Below are positions 19,738 through 29,403 of a DNA stretch of 64,000 nucleotides, one piece after another. The notes beneath the pieces were generated by a model. That model saw only the letters and a list, made by a program, of their open reading frames with translations. It was not told the DNA's origin and made no database searches. How positions within the stretch are numbered: position 1 is the stretch's first letter; every line of letters begins with the position of its first letter. Origin of the DNA: Oxalobacteraceae bacterium (lineage in GTDB: Bacteria > Pseudomonadota > Gammaproteobacteria > Burkholderiales > Burkholderiaceae_D); assembly GCA_013284265.1 (NCBI GenBank), contig JABTBR010000005.1, positions 1-64,000 on the forward strand, written 5' to 3'. Both the position numbers and the translations under genes were made by a program.

Positions 19738-20982
19738 ATGACAGATAAAAAACACTACGGCTTTACCACCACCATCCTGCATAACGACCGCCTCAAAGGC
19801 ATCGAGCACGGCTCCCTGCACAAGCCCATCCACACCTCGGTGGCCTTCGGCTATGCCGATGCGCGCCAGCTCGCGTCCGTGTTCCAGGGCAAGGAGCCGG
19901 GCTTCCGCTACGGCCGCCAGGGCAATCCGACCATCGCCGCGCTGGAAGACAAGGTCAACAAGATGGAGCAGGGCGTGGGCACCATCTGCTTCGGCACCGG
20001 CATGGGCGCCATCGGCGCCGTGTTCCAGGCGCTGCTGCGCGCCGGCGACCAGGTGGTATCGTCGGCCTTCCTGTTCGGTAACACCAACAGCCTGTGGCAG
20101 ACCGCCATGGGGCAGGGCGTGGACGTGGCCTTTGTCGACGCCACCGATGTGGCCAATGTGGCCGCCGCGATCACGCCGCGGACCCGCATCGTGTTCGTCG
20201 AAACCATCGCCAATCCGCGCACCCAGGTCGCCGACCTCAAGCGTATCGGCGCGCTGTGCAAGGAGCGCGGCATTCTCTATGTGGTGGACAACACCATGAC
20301 CACGCCCTATCTGTTCCGTCCCAAGGCGGTCGGCGCCGGCCTGGTGATCAATGCCCTGACCAAATCGATCGGCGGCCACGGCAATGCGCTGGGCGGCAGC
20401 CTGACCGACACGGGCGAGTACGACTGGACCGTGTTCCCGAATATCTTCGAGAACTACAAGAAGGCGGCGCCCTTGCAATGGGGCCTGGCGCAGATCCGCG
20501 CCAAGGGCTTGCGCGACTTCGGTGCTTCGCTGGCGCCGGAAGCGGCCCACCACATCGCCGTCGGCGCCGAGACTCTGGCCCTGCGCATGGAGCGCACCAG
20601 TGCCAACGCGCTGGCGCTGGCCAGGCTGCTGGAGGCGGACGCGCGCGTGGCCGCCGTCCACTATCCCGGCCTCGCTTCCCATCCCCAGCACGCCATCGCT
20701 GGCGAACTGTTCCGCAGCTATGGCTCCTTGCTCAGTTTTGAGCTCAAGGATGGCATCGACTGCTTCGATTTCCTGAACCGCCTGAAGCTGGCGATCCCGG
20801 CCTCGAACCTGGGCGACACCCGCACCCTGATCATCCCGGTCGCGCACACCATTTTTTACGAAATGGGCGCCGAGCGGCGCGCCTCGATGGGCATCGCCGA
20901 ATCGCTGATCCGTGTCTCGGTCGGCATCGAGGACCCGGACGACCTGCTGGCCGATTTCGGCGACGCGCTGGAAGCCTGTTAA
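19738..20982 (+). CDS. Cys/Met metabolism PLP-dependent enzyme (cystathionine gamma-synthase family)
   Basis: The 414-residue protein belongs to the PLP-dependent cystathionine gamma-synthase / O-acylhomoserine sulfhydrylase family. It has RYGRQGNPTIAALEDKV, the cofactor-stacking region CFGTGMGAIGAV, VDNTMTTPYLFRP, and the Schiff-base Lys in NALTKSIGGHGNALGG. Such enzymes handle homoserine esters, cysteine or cystathionine. The N-terminus (HYGFTTTILHNDRLKGIEHG) differs from classic MetZ and MetB as I recall them, so no symbol is given. The ATG at 19738 is used; the open frame upstream lies in the terminator. Confidence 0.85.
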   Translation: MTDKKHYGFTTTILHNDRLKGIEHGSLHKPIHTSVAFGYADARQLASVFQGKEPGFRYGRQGNPTIAALEDKVNKMEQGVGTICFGTGMGAIGAVFQALLRAGDQVVSSAFLFGNTNSLWQTAMGQGVDVAFVDATDVANVAAAITPRTRIVFVETIANPRTQVADLKRIGALCKERGILYVVDNTMTTPYLFRPKAVGAGLVINALTKSIGGHGNALGGSLTDTGEYDWTVFPNIFENYKKAAPLQWGLAQIRAKGLRDFGASLAPEAAHHIAVGAETLALRMERTSANALALARLLEADARVAAVHYPGLASHPQHAIAGELFRSYGSLLSFELKDGIDCFDFLNRLKLAIPASNLGDTRTLIIPVAHTIFYEMGAERRASMGIAESLIRVSVGIEDPDDLLADFGDALEAC

Positions 20983-21011
20983 GCAGCCGCATCTTGGTAA
21001 CTCGCGGTGGC

Positions 21012-21042
21012 AAAAAAAACCGGGGATTTCCCGGTTTTTTTT
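21012..21042 (+). terminator. Rho-independent terminator after the PLP enzyme
   Basis: Stem ACCGGG / CCCGGT with a 5-base loop lies between an A run and a run of eight T, so it could act in both directions. Confidence 0.85.
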
Positions 21043-21094
21043 CGGCCGTACATAAAGGATGGCCAGAAAATCTTGCGGTTATATCAGGAATATT

Positions 21095-21148
21095 ACTAAT
21101 GGTGAGTATTCCAAACGGCGTGCGTGGTAATATTGTTATTAGTATAAA
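21095..21148 (+). repeat. Leader motif, first copy (ACTAATGGTGAGTATT ... TTAGTATAAA)
   Basis: ACTAATGGTGAGTATT at 21095-21110 and TTAGTATAAA at 21139-21148 recur as exact copies at 21448-21463 and 21481-21490. The DNA here is much more AT-rich than the surroundings. The second copy lies before the large RTX gene and the first before a short remnant reading frame. Confidence 0.7.
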
Positions 21149-21184
21149 TATATTAAAAATCCCAAGGGGTAAGTATTCTGTCTG

Positions 21185-21427
21185 GTGGTGATGACGAGCG
21201 CCATGGCGACGGCCAGCACGGCGAATGCGGCCGCGCGGATCGGTTCGGCCGCCGGCGCATACAGCGGCGGCGACAAAGCGGTATTTGCCGTGCCCACCGC
21301 CAGCGATACCGTGCTCTACCTGTTTACCTCGGACGGGGACGATGCCACCGTATCGGCGGGCGAACTGGCCGAGCTGGCGGTACTGACTGGTACGTCAGCG
21401 ACGAGCCTGGCGGACTACGGGCTGTAA
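21185..21427 (+). pseudogene. Remnant of the C-terminal end of a surface/RTX-type protein
   Basis: This short frame (up to 80 residues, starts GTG 21185 or ATG 21191) encodes an Ala-rich beginning. It then has GGDKAVFAVPTASDTVLYLF and a Glu/Leu-rich end (SAGELAELAVLTGTSATSLA). From memory, the latter resembles the last residues of large calcium-binding surface proteins in Oxalobacteraceae. There is no well-placed ribosome binding site, and a stop codon closes the frame at 21170. I read it as the leftover 3' end of a deleted paralogue of the next gene, but a genuine small protein cannot be excluded. Confidence 0.4.
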
Positions 21428-21462
21428 ACATTTTCCATCCCATTGTGACTAATGGTGAGTAT

Positions 21463-21490
21463 TTGGAGTTACTGCCCATGTTAGTATAAA
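21463..21490 (+). promoter_or_regulatory. Candidate promoter of the giant RTX gene
   Basis: TTGGAG (21463-21468) and TATAAA (21485-21490) are 16 bp apart. The whole element lies in the second copy of the duplicated leader motif, which leaves a 5' leader of about 220 bases before the RTX start. Confidence 0.4.
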
Positions 21491-21644
21491 ATCTTAGTGT
21501 AAATGCATTATGTGTTTCGGCGTGTTAATGCTTAGTTGACAATCGCCCGCCCCCCCATCGTGAATTAGCAAGCCCCCCGCTTTGCCATTTCCCCTATTCA
21601 TCGCAACAGTTGGCGCTGCGAGGCGCCCGCTGCAAGGATTTTTC

Positions 21645-21722
21645 ATGCTCGATATTCGCAACTGCCTCTCCCCATCCCAGCACAGCGGCAAGACCGCCCC
21701 ACAGATAGGGAGTGCATCCTGA
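21645..21722 (+). CDS. Possible 25-residue leader peptide coupled to the RTX gene
   Basis: An ATG at 21645, preceded by AAGGA, opens a 25-codon frame. Its stop codon TGA (21720-21722) overlaps the ATG of the large gene as TGATG. Such overlap is typical of translational coupling. The peptide (MLDIRNCLSPSQHSGKTAPQ, then 5 more residues) resembles no family I know. It may equally be a chance frame, since AGGGAG at 21707-21712 could serve the large gene alone. Confidence 0.3.
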   Translation: MLDIRNCLSPSQHSGKTAPQIGSAS

Positions 21723-24700
21723 TGGCGGCCGATTACACCGGTACCGCGGGCGCGGACACCATCCTGGGTGCGGGCTGGATCGACGCGCTGGCCGGCAATG
21801 ATGCGGTGCTGGGCGGCGCCGGCGACGATACGCTGGTCGGCGGCAGCGGCGTGGACAGCCTGTACGGCGCGCTCGGCAACGATGTCTACGAGATCGATGT
21901 CGCGCAGGACCTGGTCAGAGAAGAGGCCGATGCGGGCATCGATACGGTCAATGTCGCGTTCAAAGCGGCCGCCAGCTACAAGCTGACGGCCAATGTGGAA
22001 AACGCCAGGGTGACGGCGGCCGGCACCGTCGCGGTCGGCCTGCAGGGCAATGCGCTGGACAACGTTCTGATCGGCAATGCCGCGGCCAATACGCTGAGCG
22101 GCGATATCGGCAACGATACGCTCGACGGAGGCCTAGGCAACGATACTCTGACTGGCGGCGCCGGCAATGACGTCTATGTGGTCGATTCGCTTGGCGACGT
22201 GGTGGTGGAAGCGGCCGGCGGCGGCGGCGATCGGGTCGAGACCACTCTGGCCAGCTACACCCTGGGCGCCAATGTGGAGGTCTTAAGCTATACGGGAAGC
22301 GGCGCGTTTACCGGCCGCGGTAACGCGCTGGGCAATTACCTGAACGCAGGCGATGCGAGCAGCTCCCTGCTCGATGGCGGTGCCGGCAACGACGGTCTCG
22401 GGGGCGGCGCGGGTAACGATACCTTGCTGGGCGGCGATGGCGACGATGGTTTTTCCGCCACGATCGGTTCTGACGTCATCGATGGCGGCACTGGCTACGA
22501 CACGATCTTTTTGCTCGCAGCCCTGGACAGTTATACGATCAGCCGTACCAGTCCGACGACGCTGGTCCTGACCAGCCTGTTGAATGGCGAGACCACCACC
22601 ATCAGCAATGTCGAGATGATGTACTTCGCCGGCGTGGCCAAGTCGCCGGCGGAACTCCAGTCCTTCGTCGCCAGCGCCTTCAACGATAAGCTCATCGGCG
22701 GCAGTGGCGACGACCTCATTGACGGCAAGGGCGGCAGCGATACCATGAGCGGCGGCACCGGCAATGATGGCTACGTGATCGACGTGGCCACCGACCAGGT
22801 GGTCGAGCTGGCCGACGGCGGCCTCGATACCGTGCTGGTCCAATATACCGCTGACGGCAGTTACACCCTGCCGGCCAATGTGGAATCGGCTGTCGTGATC
22901 GCCACTGGCGTCAAGGTCAATCTGACCGGCAACGCCCTGGCGAACTATTTGGAAGGCAATAACGCCGCCAACGTCATCAGCGGCGGCGATGGCGACGACT
23001 TGCTCGACGGCGCAGACGGCAATGACACCCTGGCGGGCGGCAACGGCAACGATACCCTCGCCGCCGGCAGCGGCGTCGACGTGGTCGATGGCGGCGCCGG
23101 CAGCGACACGCTGTTCGTGCTGGGCGCGCTCGCCGAGTACACCCGCAGCCGCATCAACGCGACCGACACTCTGCTGGTCAACGCCGCGACCGGCGAATCC
23201 ATCACCCTGCGCAATATCGAATTCATCGACTTTGTCGGCGCCGTCGAGTCGCTGGCCGTGGTGCAGCAGAATACGTCCAGCCCGCAGGCCGATGTGCTGA
23301 GCGGCAGCGCCGGCGCCGATACCCTCAATGGTCTGGCCGGCAACGACACCATGAGCGGCGGCCTGGGCGACGACCTGTACGTGGTCGACGTGGCGGGCGA
23401 CAGCGTGATCGAGAACGCCGATGAAGGCCAGGACCAGGTCAACGTCGCCTTCACGGCGGCCGGCACCTATGCGATGACGGCCAATGTCGAGGACGCCACC
23501 GTGACGGCGGCCGCCACGATCGCGGCCAACATCACCGGCAATGCGCTGGATAACAAGCTGAGCGGCAACGCCGCCGCCAACACCCTGATCGGCGGCGCCG
23601 GCAACGACACGCTCGATGGCGGCGCGGGCGCCGACAAGCTCAGCGGCGGCAGCGGCGACGATAGCTATGTGGTGGCCGACGCGGGCGACGTCGTCGCCGA
23701 GCTGGCCGGCGAAGGCAGCGATCTGGTGAAAACCGCGCTGGCTGGCTACACACTGACGGCCAACGTGGAAAACCTGAGCTACACCGGCGTGGCCGCCTTC
23801 AGCGGCAGCGGCAATGCGCAGGACAATGTCATCGACGGCGGCAATGGCGGCGCCAAGCTCGACGGCGCGGCCGGCAATGACACCTTGCTCGGCGGCAGCG
23901 GCAACGACAGTCTGCAAGGCGGCCTGGGCGACGATAGCCTGGTCGGCGGCGGCGGCAAGGACACCCTCGACGGCGGCGCCGGCAGCGATACGCTGCGGCT
24001 GGCCGGCAGCTTCGCCAGCTATACGGTGACGCGTCCGAACGCGAGCGATACCGTGCTGACCGATGCGCTCGGCAATGTGCATACCGTGCGCAATGTGGAA
24101 ACGCTGGTTTTCGCCGGCGGCGATATCCGCACCATCGCCCAGGTGCAGCTGAATATTGTCAGCGCGGGCGCCGACAATTTGCAGGGCGGCGCGGGCGCCG
24201 ACACGCTCAATGGCCTGGCCGGCAACGACACCATGAGCGGTGGTGCCGGTGACGACCTGTACGTGCTCGACAACGCGGGCGACAGCGTCATCGAGAACGC
24301 CGATGAAGGCCTGGACCAGGTCAACGTCGCCTTCACGGCGGCCGGCACCTATGTGATGACGGCCAACGTCGAGAACGCGACCGTGACGGCGGCAGCGGCG
24401 ATCGCCGCCAGCATCACCGGCAATGAACTGGACAACGTCCTGAGCGGCAACGCGGCGGCCAATACCCTGGCCGGCGGCGCCGGCAACGACACCCTGATCG
24501 GTGGCGCGGGCGCCGACAAGCTCATCGGCGGAACCGGTAACGACCGCTACCTGGTGGCCGATGCCGGCGATGTCGTCACCGAACTGGCTGGCGAGGGCAG
24601 CGACACGGTGCGGACCGCACTGGCCAGCTACACGCTGGCGGCCAACGTGGAAAACCTCGACTACAAGGGTGCGACGGCCTTTGCCGGCAGCGGCAATGCG

Positions 24701-27700
24701 CAGGATAACGCCATCAAGGGCGGCAATGGCGGCGCCAAGCTCGACGGAGCAGCCGGCAATGACACGCTCACCGGCGGCAGCGGCAACGACAGCCTGCAAG
24801 GCGGCTTGGGCGACGACAGCCTGGTCGGCGTCGGCGGTAAGGACACCCTCGATGGCGGCGCCGGCAGCGATACGCTGCAGCTGGCCGGCAGTTTCGCCAG
24901 CTACACGGTGACGCGTCCGAACGCCAGCGACACCGTGCTGACCGATGCGCTCGGCAATGTGCACACCGTGCGCAATGTGGAAACGCTGATCTTCGCCGGC
25001 GACGATGCCCGGACCATCGCCGAGGTGCAGCTCAACATCGCCAGCGTCGGCGCCGACAACTTGTCGGGCGGAGCGGGCGCCGACACGATCAATGGCGGAC
25101 TCGGCAGCGATACCATGGCCGGCGGACTGGGCGACGACAGCTATGTGGTCGATGTCGCTGGCGATGTGGTCAATGAAAACCTGGACGAAGGCACCGACCA
25201 GGTCAATGTCGCCTTCACGGCGGCCGCTACCTATGTGATGACGGCCAACGTCGAGAACGCCACGGTGACGGCGGCGACCACCATCGCGGCCAATATCACC
25301 GGCAATGAACTGGGCAACAAGCTGAGCGGCAACGCCGCCGCCAACACCCTGACCGGCGGCGCCGGCGACGACACGCTCGATGGCGGCGCGGGTGCCGACA
25401 AGCTCAGCGGCGGCACGGGCGACGATACCTATGTGGTCGATGCGGGCGACGTGGTCGCCGAGCTGGCCGGTGAGGGCAGCGATAGCGTGAAAACCGCGCT
25501 GGCCAGCTACACGCTGACGGCCAACCTGGAAAACCTGAGCTTCACGGCGCTGACTGCCTTCAGCGGCAGCGGCAACGCGCTCGACAACGTCATCCACGGC
25601 GGCAATGGCGGCGCCAAGCTCGACGGCCTGGCCGGCAATGATCAGTTGTTCGGTGGCAGCGGCAACGACAGCCTGCAAGGCGGCCTGGGCGACGATACGC
25701 TGGCCGGCGGCGCCGGCAAGGACAGCATCGACGGCGGTGCCGGCAACGATGTCGTCGTGCTCGACGACAGCTTCGCCGGTTACACCATCACCCGCCCGAA
25801 CGCGGGCGACACGGTGCTGACCGGCGCCGGCGGCAAGGTGCTCACCGTGCGCAACGTCGAGAGCTTTGTCTTCGGCAGCGATGCGCCGATCACGCTGGCG
25901 CAGATGCAGGACAACAGCGCCGGCACCGGCAACGATGATCTGCATGGCACGGATGGCAATGATGTGCTCAACGGTGGTGTGGGCGCCGACACGCTCAGCG
26001 GCGGCCTGGGCGACGACACTTATGTCGTCGATCAGCTGGCCGACGTGGTCATCGAGGCGGCCGAGGGCGGCACCGACCTGGTCCAGGTCGCCCTGGCGGC
26101 GGCCGGCAGCTATGCGCTGACGGCCAACGTCGAGAACGCTACTGTGACGGCGGCAGCCACGATCGCCGTCAACCTCAGCGGCAACGAACTGGACAATGTT
26201 CTGACCGGCAATGCGGCGGCCAACACCCTGGCCGGCGGCGCCGGCAACGACACCTTGATCGGCGGCGCAGGTAGCGACAAACTGATCGGCGGAAGCGGTA
26301 ACGACAGTTACGTCGTGGCCGATGCCGGCGATGTCGTCACCGAACTGGCCGGGGAGGGCAGCGACACGGTGGAAACCACGCTGGCCAGCTACATTCTGAC
26401 GGCCAATGTGGAAAACCTCGACTTCAAGGGCACGGTCGCCTTCAGCGGCACCGGCAACGCGCTCGACAACGTCGTCAGCGGCGGCAATGGCGGCGCCAAG
26501 CTTGACGGCGCGGCCGGCAACGATACGCTGAGCGGCGGCGCGGGCAACGACAGCCTGCAAGGCGGCCTGGGCGACGATAGCCTGGCCGCAGGCAAGGGCA
26601 AGGACACCATTGATGGCGGTGCCGGCAGCGACCATCTGCTGGGGCTGAAGAACTTCGGCGACTACACCATCGCGCGCCCGAACGCCACCGACATGGTGCT
26701 CACCGACCTGGCCGGCAATGTGCTGACGGTGCGCAACGTCGAACTGCTGCACTTCGGCGATGGCGTGCGCACGCTCGATGAACTGCATCAAGTCGTCGGC
26801 GATGCCGGCAACAATGTGCTGACCGGCACGGGCGGCGACGACCGCCTCGATGGCGGCCTCGGCATCGACACCATGAGCGGCGGCGACGGCGCGGACACCT
26901 ATGTGCTGTCGGTCGCCGCCGACGTGGTGATCGAGGACGCAGGCAGCTTCGGCGGTTACGATAGCGTCGAACTGGCCTTCACCACAGCGGCGACCTATAC
27001 GCTGGCCGCCAATGTGGAACAAGCCAGGGTGACGGCGCCGGTCACGGTGGCGGTCGGCATTACCGGCAACGCGCTGGACAATGTCCTGATCGGCAATGGC
27101 GCCGCGAATGTGCTGAAAGGTGGCGCCGGGCAGGATATCCTGATCGGCGGCGCCGGCAACGATACCCTGGTCGGTGGCGATGGCTACGACATCTACAGCG
27201 TCAGCGAGGCCGGCGACGTGGTCGTCGAGCTGGCCGACGGCGGCGGCGACGCGGTCCGCACCACGCTGCTGGCGTATACCCTGGGCGCGAATGTCGAGGA
27301 TCTGTTTTACGACGGCAGCGCCAACGGCTTTAGCGGTATCGGCAATGCGCTGGACAATGTGCTCAGCAACGCCGGCAGCGCCGGCGTCAGGCTGGACGGC
27401 GGTGCCGGCAACGACACCGTGCAAGGCGGCGTGGGCAACGACAGCCTGGTGGGCGGCTTGGGCGACGACAGCCTCGAAAGCGTTGCCGGCCGGGATACCG
27501 TCGACGGTGGCGCCGGCAGCGATACCCTGGCGCTGTCCCACGAGTCCGCACAATATGCCGTGACGAGTCTGAATTTCTCCGAGACCGTGCTGAGCTATGG
27601 TGCGGACACGATTACGGTGCGCAACGTCGAAGACTTCCTCTTCAGCGATGGCAGCCATCTGTCGCTGGCCCAGGTGCTGGGCATCGGCAGCCCGGGTAAC

Positions 27701-28597
27701 GATCTGCTTCATGGCCACGCCACCGACGATGTGATGGACGGCGGCGCCGGTGCCGACACGCTGATCGGCGGCGCCGGCAATGACACGTATTTCGTTGATA
27801 ATGCAGGTGATGTGATCGTCGAAAATGCCGGCGAGGGTGGCGACTCGGTCATCCTGAGCCTGGGTGTCACGGCCCTCTACGTGTTGCCCGACAATGTGGA
27901 GACTGCGACGACCTACGGCGCCATTGCCGTCAATATCGAGGGTAATGCCTTGGATAATAATTTATTCGGCAGCGCCGCGGATGACAGGCTGAGTGGCGGA
28001 GCGGGGGCGGATCTGCTGAGTGGTAACGGCGGCAACGATACCCTGATCGGCGGTCTGGGCAACGATTACTACTTCGTGGATCAGGCTGGTGACCTCGTCA
28101 TCGAGGCGGATGGCGAGGGCGAGTCGGACACGGTCCTCGCCATGCTCGATAGTTATACCCTGGGCGAGAACGTTGAGGGGTTGTCGAAAGTCGGCGACGG
28201 CTTGTTCACCGGGACCGGCAACGCGCTGAACAACCGTCTCTCCGCCGGCGACGGCGGTTCCAGACTGGACGGTGCAGCCGGCGACGATACGCTCAGTGGC
28301 GGCGCGGGTAACGACAGCATGCTGGGCGGTGTGGGTGACGACGGGTTCTTCCTCCATGGCGGCAGCGATACCGTCGATGGCAGTGAAGGTTTCGATACGC
28401 TTTACCTGACCGAAGCGCTCGCTGACTTTACGGTGACGCTCGCCTTGTCCGGCGATGTCGTGTTGACCGGCCTCGCAGGCAATGGTGTCACGGTGCGCGA
28501 TGTCGAGCAGATTTTCTTTAGCGATGGTTTCAAGACCTGGGACGAACTGGTACTGATCGGTACGCCCGCGGCGGAACCGTCTGGCGGCCCGCTGTAA
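21722..28597 (+). CDS. Giant RTX calcium-binding repeat protein (2291 residues)
   Basis: Almost the whole protein consists of glycine/aspartate nonapeptide repeats of the GGxGxDxUx type (for example GGAGNDTLDGGAGADKLSGG). These form calcium-binding beta-rolls in proteins exported by type I secretion. Repeat blocks alternate with modules ending in VRNVE-type motifs; eight such motifs are visible (from ISNVEMMYF to VRDVEQIFF). In the centre, one composite unit of 294 residues repeats. There is no Sec signal peptide, as expected for type I substrates, and no recognisable catalytic domain. No ABC transporter, membrane fusion or TolC gene is adjacent. A role as adhesin, S-layer or matrix protein is inference only. 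Confidence 0.85.
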   Translation: MAADYTGTAGADTILGAGWIDALAGNDAVLGGAGDDTLVGGSGVDSLYGALGNDVYEIDVAQDLVREEADAGIDTVNVAFKAAASYKLTANVENARVTAAGTVAVGLQGNALDNVLIGNAAANTLSGDIGNDTLDGGLGNDTLTGGAGNDVYVVDSLGDVVVEAAGGGGDRVETTLASYTLGANVEVLSYTGSGAFTGRGNALGNYLNAGDASSSLLDGGAGNDGLGGGAGNDTLLGGDGDDGFSATIGSDVIDGGTGYDTIFLLAALDSYTISRTSPTTLVLTSLLNGETTTISNVEMMYFAGVAKSPAELQSFVASAFNDKLIGGSGDDLIDGKGGSDTMSGGTGNDGYVIDVATDQVVELADGGLDTVLVQYTADGSYTLPANVESAVVIATGVKVNLTGNALANYLEGNNAANVISGGDGDDLLDGADGNDTLAGGNGNDTLAAGSGVDVVDGGAGSDTLFVLGALAEYTRSRINATDTLLVNAATGESITLRNIEFIDFVGAVESLAVVQQNTSSPQADVLSGSAGADTLNGLAGNDTMSGGLGDDLYVVDVAGDSVIENADEGQDQVNVAFTAAGTYAMTANVEDATVTAAATIAANITGNALDNKLSGNAAANTLIGGAGNDTLDGGAGADKLSGGSGDDSYVVADAGDVVAELAGEGSDLVKTALAGYTLTANVENLSYTGVAAFSGSGNAQDNVIDGGNGGAKLDGAAGNDTLLGGSGNDSLQGGLGDDSLVGGGGKDTLDGGAGSDTLRLAGSFASYTVTRPNASDTVLTDALGNVHTVRNVETLVFAGGDIRTIAQVQLNIVSAGADNLQGGAGADTLNGLAGNDTMSGGAGDDLYVLDNAGDSVIENADEGLDQVNVAFTAAGTYVMTANVENATVTAAAAIAASITGNELDNVLSGNAAANTLAGGAGNDTLIGGAGADKLIGGTGNDRYLVADAGDVVTELAGEGSDTVRTALASYTLAANVENLDYKGATAFAGSGNAQDNAIKGGNGGAKLDGAAGNDTLTGGSGNDSLQGGLGDDSLVGVGGKDTLDGGAGSDTLQLAGSFASYTVTRPNASDTVLTDALGNVHTVRNVETLIFAGDDARTIAEVQLNIASVGADNLSGGAGADTINGGLGSDTMAGGLGDDSYVVDVAGDVVNENLDEGTDQVNVAFTAAATYVMTANVENATVTAATTIAANITGNELGNKLSGNAAANTLTGGAGDDTLDGGAGADKLSGGTGDDTYVVDAGDVVAELAGEGSDSVKTALASYTLTANLENLSFTALTAFSGSGNALDNVIHGGNGGAKLDGLAGNDQLFGGSGNDSLQGGLGDDTLAGGAGKDSIDGGAGNDVVVLDDSFAGYTITRPNAGDTVLTGAGGKVLTVRNVESFVFGSDAPITLAQMQDNSAGTGNDDLHGTDGNDVLNGGVGADTLSGGLGDDTYVVDQLADVVIEAAEGGTDLVQVALAAAGSYALTANVENATVTAAATIAVNLSGNELDNVLTGNAAANTLAGGAGNDTLIGGAGSDKLIGGSGNDSYVVADAGDVVTELAGEGSDTVETTLASYILTANVENLDFKGTVAFSGTGNALDNVVSGGNGGAKLDGAAGNDTLSGGAGNDSLQGGLGDDSLAAGKGKDTIDGGAGSDHLLGLKNFGDYTIARPNATDMVLTDLAGNVLTVRNVELLHFGDGVRTLDELHQVVGDAGNNVLTGTGGDDRLDGGLGIDTMSGGDGADTYVLSVAADVVIEDAGSFGGYDSVELAFTTAATYTLAANVEQARVTAPVTVAVGITGNALDNVLIGNGAANVLKGGAGQDILIGGAGNDTLVGGDGYDIYSVSEAGDVVVELADGGGDAVRTTLLAYTLGANVEDLFYDGSANGFSGIGNALDNVLSNAGSAGVRLDGGAGNDTVQGGVGNDSLVGGLGDDSLESVAGRDTVDGGAGSDTLALSHESAQYAVTSLNFSETVLSYGADTITVRNVEDFLFSDGSHLSLAQVLGIGSPGNDLLHGHATDDVMDGGAGADTLIGGAGNDTYFVDNAGDVIVENAGEGGDSVILSLGVTALYVLPDNVETATTYGAIAVNIEGNALDNNLFGSAADDRLSGGAGADLLSGNGGNDTLIGGLGNDYYFVDQAGDLVIEADGEGESDTVLAMLDSYTLGENVEGLSKVGDGLFTGTGNALNNRLSAGDGGSRLDGAAGDDTLSGGAGNDSMLGGVGDDGFFLHGGSDTVDGSEGFDTLYLTEALADFTVTLALSGDVVLTGLAGNGVTVRDVEQIFFSDGFKTWDELVLIGTPAAEPSGGPL
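23312..26865 (+). repeat. Higher-order tandem repeat of about 882 bp inside the RTX gene
   Basis: The segment GGCGCCGA(T/C)AC..(A/C)TCAATGG occurs at 23312, 24194 and 25076, exactly 882 bp (294 codons) apart. A more diverged unit begins at 25982. Within units, stretches such as 23800-24120 and 24680-25000 are nearly identical at the DNA level. This suggests recent duplication and likely copy-number change by recombination or assembly collapse. Confidence 0.8.
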
Positions 28598-28639
28598 CGA
28601 CCCCAGGGCCGGTTAGGGCCGGCCAGGGCAGGGCAAAAA

Positions 28640-28696
28640 AAATCCGCCGGCATCAAACGCGTTCAAGAGCGCGTTTGATGCCGGCGGATTTTTCTA
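28640..28696. terminator. Bidirectional terminator between the RTX gene and the GST gene
   Basis: A perfect 22-bp stem (28640-28661 with 28670-28691) with an 8-base loop is flanked by an A run on the left and a T run on the right. It suits the convergent RTX and GST genes. A second CCGGCGGATTTTT motif recurs at 28738-28750. Confidence 0.9.
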
Positions 28697-28769
28697 TGCG
28701 GGCTCAGTGCCTGCTTAGTGCCTGAACGTGCTCAGACCGGCGGATTTTTTGTGACGGCTTTTTTGATTC

Positions 28770-29381
28770 TTACGGAGTTCGATGCGGCGGCTGCCAGCCG
28801 GGCTGGGCGCTGATTCGATCCAGCCATTCTACAAGCGCCGGCGGCACGGTGACGCGCGCCTGCGCGGCCCAGAACAGGTAGCCGCTCAAAGCGAAATCGG
28901 CCACGCTGGCCTGATCGTCAAGGATGAATTGGCGCCCATCGCTGAATTCCGCTTCCAGCCTGGCGATATCGTCGTCAAAACGCTGGCGCAGCCAGGGCAG
29001 TACGCCGATCGGATAGTCGTTCGGGGCGAACTGCAGGCCGTAGCGCAGATTCGGCAGCGACAGGCCGATCCGGTTGGCCTCCCAGAACAGCCATTCGCGC
29101 ACCCGGTCCATGCGCGCGGCCGATTCGCCGCCAAAGCGCCGCGTGTGCTGCGCCAGGTGGCACAGGATGGCGTTCGACTGTACGTAGGCCTGGCCTTCGT
29201 GCAGCAATAGCGGCACCTCGTTGAACTTGGCCAGTGCGCGGAAGCGCGCGGGACGCAGCGCCTGCGGGCCGAAGATATCGACCTCTTCATATAGATAGGG
29301 CAGGGCGCCGATGTCGAGCATCATGCGCACCTTGAAGGTATGACCGGATTCCCGGTTGCCGAACAGGGTCAGCTGATCCAT
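28770..29381 (-). CDS. Glutathione S-transferase family protein
   Basis: The 203-residue protein has a thioredoxin-like N-terminal half starting MDQLTLFGNRESGHTFKVRM. The GSH-binding turn is seen as FNEVPLLLHEGQAYVQSNAI. An all-helical C-terminal half contains the capping motif SVADFALSGYLFWA. The substrate is unknown. It lies 22 bp downstream of lexA on the same strand, so it may be co-transcribed with lexA and rise in the SOS response. That regulation is inferred from spacing only. Confidence 0.82.
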   Translation of the reverse strand: MDQLTLFGNRESGHTFKVRMMLDIGALPYLYEEVDIFGPQALRPARFRALAKFNEVPLLLHEGQAYVQSNAILCHLAQHTRRFGGESAARMDRVREWLFWEANRIGLSLPNLRYGLQFAPNDYPIGVLPWLRQRFDDDIARLEAEFSDGRQFILDDQASVADFALSGYLFWAAQARVTVPPALVEWLDRISAQPGWQPPHRTP

Positions 29382-29403
29382 CGCGCGCTGGCTCCGTGCG
29401 GGC

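Noticed and set aside
22283-27718. 1811-residue open frame on the minus strand inside the RTX gene
   Set aside because: It is the antisense of a repetitive Gly/Asp-coding sequence and mirrors the same 882-bp periodicity. It has no independent start signal or domain.
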